Shown here: piece after piece, positions 5,742-6,772 of the stretch
How the letters are laid out: every line of letters starts with the position of its first letter
How positions within the stretch are numbered: position 1 is the stretch's first letter
DNA from: Clostridiales bacterium
Lineage (GTDB): Bacteria > Bacillota > Clostridia > Oscillospirales > Oscillospiraceae
DNA: 6,772 bases
Direction: 5' to 3'
Assembly: GCA_004556965.1 (NCBI GenBank)
Contig: SFFE01000038.1
Span: forward strand, 1 to 6,772
Translations under genes and position numbers: made by a program
The notes under the pieces: generated by a model
Database searches by the model: none
What the model was told of the DNA's origin: nothing
Seen by the model: only the letters and a program-made list of their open reading frames with translations

Positions 5742-6176
5742 GTTACTACAGTTACTACATTAAGAGGTAATACTATGAAATCTATTTACGCACTCAAAAC
5801 AAGTGTTCAGGACAGGATCGGTACTCTTGAAAACAAGAATGACCGTATTCAAAACGATGCTTCTCTGTCTTCTAATACTAAGAAGACTCAGAACTACCAA
5901 ATCACCCATGAGCTCAAACTACTTACAGCTGTAGTGTCATGTCTTGATTATATGTCTTTAAATGGTATAGAGGAGATACCTGAAGACTTAGAGAAAGACG
6001 TTAGAGCCATAATACCTCAGGAGGTTAAGAAAACTATAATAGAGGTACATGAAGGTGATAACGTTATCCAGCTGTTAGATAAGTACAGTAGTGTCAAGGA
6101 CATCTACAAGAAGCTTACAAAGGCATGTGACGATGCTGGATTAAAGATTGTAGGTCAGGATATCGTAAAAGCTTAA
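5730..6176 (+). CDS. Hypothetical phage protein, 148 aa, expressed from a repeated leader
   Basis: The ATG at 5730 has a strong ribosome-binding site (AAGGAGG, six-base spacer). The product begins with a Thr-rich stretch, MATTVTTVTTLRGNT, followed by an in-frame ATG at 5775 that has its own site (AAGAGGT, six-base spacer); initiation there would give 133 residues. The body is polar and mainly helical: KTSVQDRIGTLENKNDRIQ is coiled-coil-like, and a second helical region (THELKLLTAVVSCLDYMSL) precedes a charged C-terminal half. There is no signal peptide, membrane segment or recognised family. The first four codons lie inside the 120-bp repeat. The rest is unrelated to the 94-aa gene that follows the other repeat copy, so the two genes share expression signals rather than ancestry. 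Confidence 0.82.
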   Translation: MATTVTTVTTLRGNTMKSIYALKTSVQDRIGTLENKNDRIQNDASLSSNTKKTQNYQITHELKLLTAVVSCLDYMSLNGIEEIPEDLEKDVRAIIPQEVKKTIIEVHEGDNVIQLLDKYSSVKDIYKKLTKACDDAGLKIVGQDIVKA

Positions 6177-6177
6177 A

Positions 6178-6297
6178 TGAACTATTGGAGAGAGTTTAAG
6201 AGATATTAGATTGACTTCACTCTAAAGAAAATCCTAACTGGAAGAGTTTTATAAACATTTACTTTATCTATTAAGGAGGCCTATTATGGCTACAACA
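6178..6297 (+). repeat. 120-bp leader repeat, copy 2
   Basis: This second copy is offset by 556 bp from the first and has one mismatch. It starts one base after the stop codon of the 148-aa gene and ends after the codons for MATT of the 94-aa gene. The ribosome-binding site is at 6273-6279. The near-identity of noncoding sequence indicates recent duplication, gene conversion or strong functional constraint. Confidence 0.93.
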
Positions 6298-6570
6298 AAC
6301 AAAACTATTTCAAGAGGTAGTATTATGTCAATTATCAAATCTATCCTTAACAACACAATTTCTAGGATGGTTACACGTAATCGTGTACTCAAAGCAACCG
6401 GATGTTCTATCGAAGACTTTGCTGAAGTGGCGAATAACCCTGATGGTATTGATTGCTTCATCAAAGACTTCCGTAGAGAAGGATGGTGTGATACAGAGCT
6501 TCGTTCTATTCTCGATACTCTCTTCCATCTCAATAGAGCAATAGATTGCTATGGTCAATACTGGTTCTAA
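6286..6570 (+). CDS. Hypothetical phage protein, 94 aa, expressed from a repeated leader
   Basis: The ATG at 6286 has AAGGAGG six bases upstream, inside repeat copy 2. The protein begins MATTNKTISRGSI, then has a second in-frame start at 6325 with AAGAGGT before it, which would give 81 residues. The remainder is helical: MSIIKSILNNTISRMVTRN is amphipathic and basic, TGCSIEDFAEVANN could be a short turn-helix, and FIKDFRREGWCDTEL is followed by an aromatic end (CYGQYWF). There are four Cys (C40, C57, C68, C88) without a clear zinc-site spacing. No family is recognised. Two minus-strand frames over the same bases lack ribosome-binding sites and are treated as shadows. The dual-start design is the same as in the preceding gene. 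Confidence 0.8.
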   Translation: MATTNKTISRGSIMSIIKSILNNTISRMVTRNRVLKATGCSIEDFAEVANNPDGIDCFIKDFRREGWCDTELRSILDTLFHLNRAIDCYGQYWF

Positions 6571-6678
6571 TTAAAAACATTACATTACATATCCTCAACA
6601 CATAGTGGCTCAGTGTATAAATAAAAGCTGTCTGCTATTGAGAGGGAACTTTATTATCTAGTCTTTAGGAGGACTATT
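6571..6678 (+). other. Noncoding leader, 108 bp, same length as the repeated leaders but different sequence
   Basis: This gap has nearly the same length as the two repeated leaders (105 and 109 bp) but matches them only around the ribosome-binding site (TTTAGGAGGACTATTATG against TTAAGGAGGCCTATTATG). It contains an imperfect stem, CTCAA (6594-6598) with TTGAG (6638-6642), and a TATAAA in the enclosed loop. There is no T-run, so it is not a terminator. It may be a diverged leader or a separate promoter. Confidence 0.4.
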
Positions 6679-6772
6679 ATGAAAAAGAATGTTACAATTA
6701 CAGTAGGAGAAAAGGTATTTGAATTGGATGACTTTGCAAGAGCCATATTACAGGACGCTTTGGAAGCAGGTA
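6679..6772 (+). CDS. Hypothetical protein, N-terminal fragment (runs off right edge)
   Basis: The ATG at 6679 follows AGGAGG (6667-6672) by six bases and the frame is open to the window edge, giving 31 codons. The visible start MKKNVTITVGEKVFELDDF is a likely beta-hairpin, followed by a helix (ARAILQDALEAG). Too little is present for a family call. It continues the rightward run of small genes. Confidence 0.72.
   Translation, partial: MKKNVTITVGEKVFELDDFARAILQDALEAG

Noticed and set aside
6264..6558. Two minus-strand open frames (89 and 76 codons) over the 94-aa gene
   Set aside because: Both overlap a plus-strand gene with a perfect ribosome-binding site and a conserved leader. Neither has its own site, and the hydrophobic stretch in one is the antisense of a Thr/Ile-rich region.
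6594..6642. Intrinsic terminator after the 94-aa gene
   Set aside because: The stem is short and imperfect with a large loop, and no T-run follows.

Overview
This window looks like part of a tailed-bacteriophage (or prophage) genome from an anaerobic, low-GC Bacillota host. The evidence is an AT-rich sequence, near-consensus AGGAGG ribosome-binding sites before most genes, short tightly packed genes, a small-terminase-like gene, and the start of a probable large terminase (Walker A region) at the left edge. The phage assignment is inferred from these genes. The anaerobic host is inferred from three oxygen-sensitive radical SAM enzymes. All reading frames fit the standard genetic code.

Leftward arm (about 4710 down to 1, minus strand). 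In order of transcription: a HAD-superfamily phosphatase/nucleotidase, a small-terminase (TerS)-like protein, three consecutive radical SAM proteins, and the first 33 codons of a probable large terminase (TerL). The middle radical SAM protein is a fusion with an N-terminal family-2 glycosyltransferase. From TerS to TerL the genes overlap by 8, 13 and 8 bp or are 30 bp apart, so they are probably one co-translated operon. The most notable point is that the radical SAM/glycosyltransferase cassette lies exactly between the two packaging genes. The three radical SAM proteins look related: each has the CX3CX2C cluster motif, a GGE(PT) motif, an FTNG motif, an extra mid-domain Cys and a Cys-rich SPASM-like C-terminus. 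Together they may build or modify a glycan, glycopeptide, protein or DNA modification. The substrate cannot be read from the sequence.

Divergent control region (4711-4862). It carries two copies of a 22-bp direct repeat at a 29-bp period, candidate -10 elements facing both ways, and a small inverted repeat. It separates the leftward arm from the rightward one.

Rightward arm (4884 to the right edge, plus strand). This is a run of small genes of unknown function: 122 aa, 59 aa, 59 aa, 148 aa, 94 aa, and one cut by the window edge. The first three are packed with gaps of 11 and 1 nt. The last three are each preceded by a 105-109 nt leader. Two of those leaders are near-identical 120-bp repeats (one mismatch) that run through the ribosome-binding site and the first four codons (MATT) of otherwise unrelated genes. 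This suggests a repeated expression module with exchangeable genes. There is no tRNA, rRNA, CRISPR array, insertion sequence or clear intrinsic terminator in the window, and no gene-free stretch above about 175 bases.
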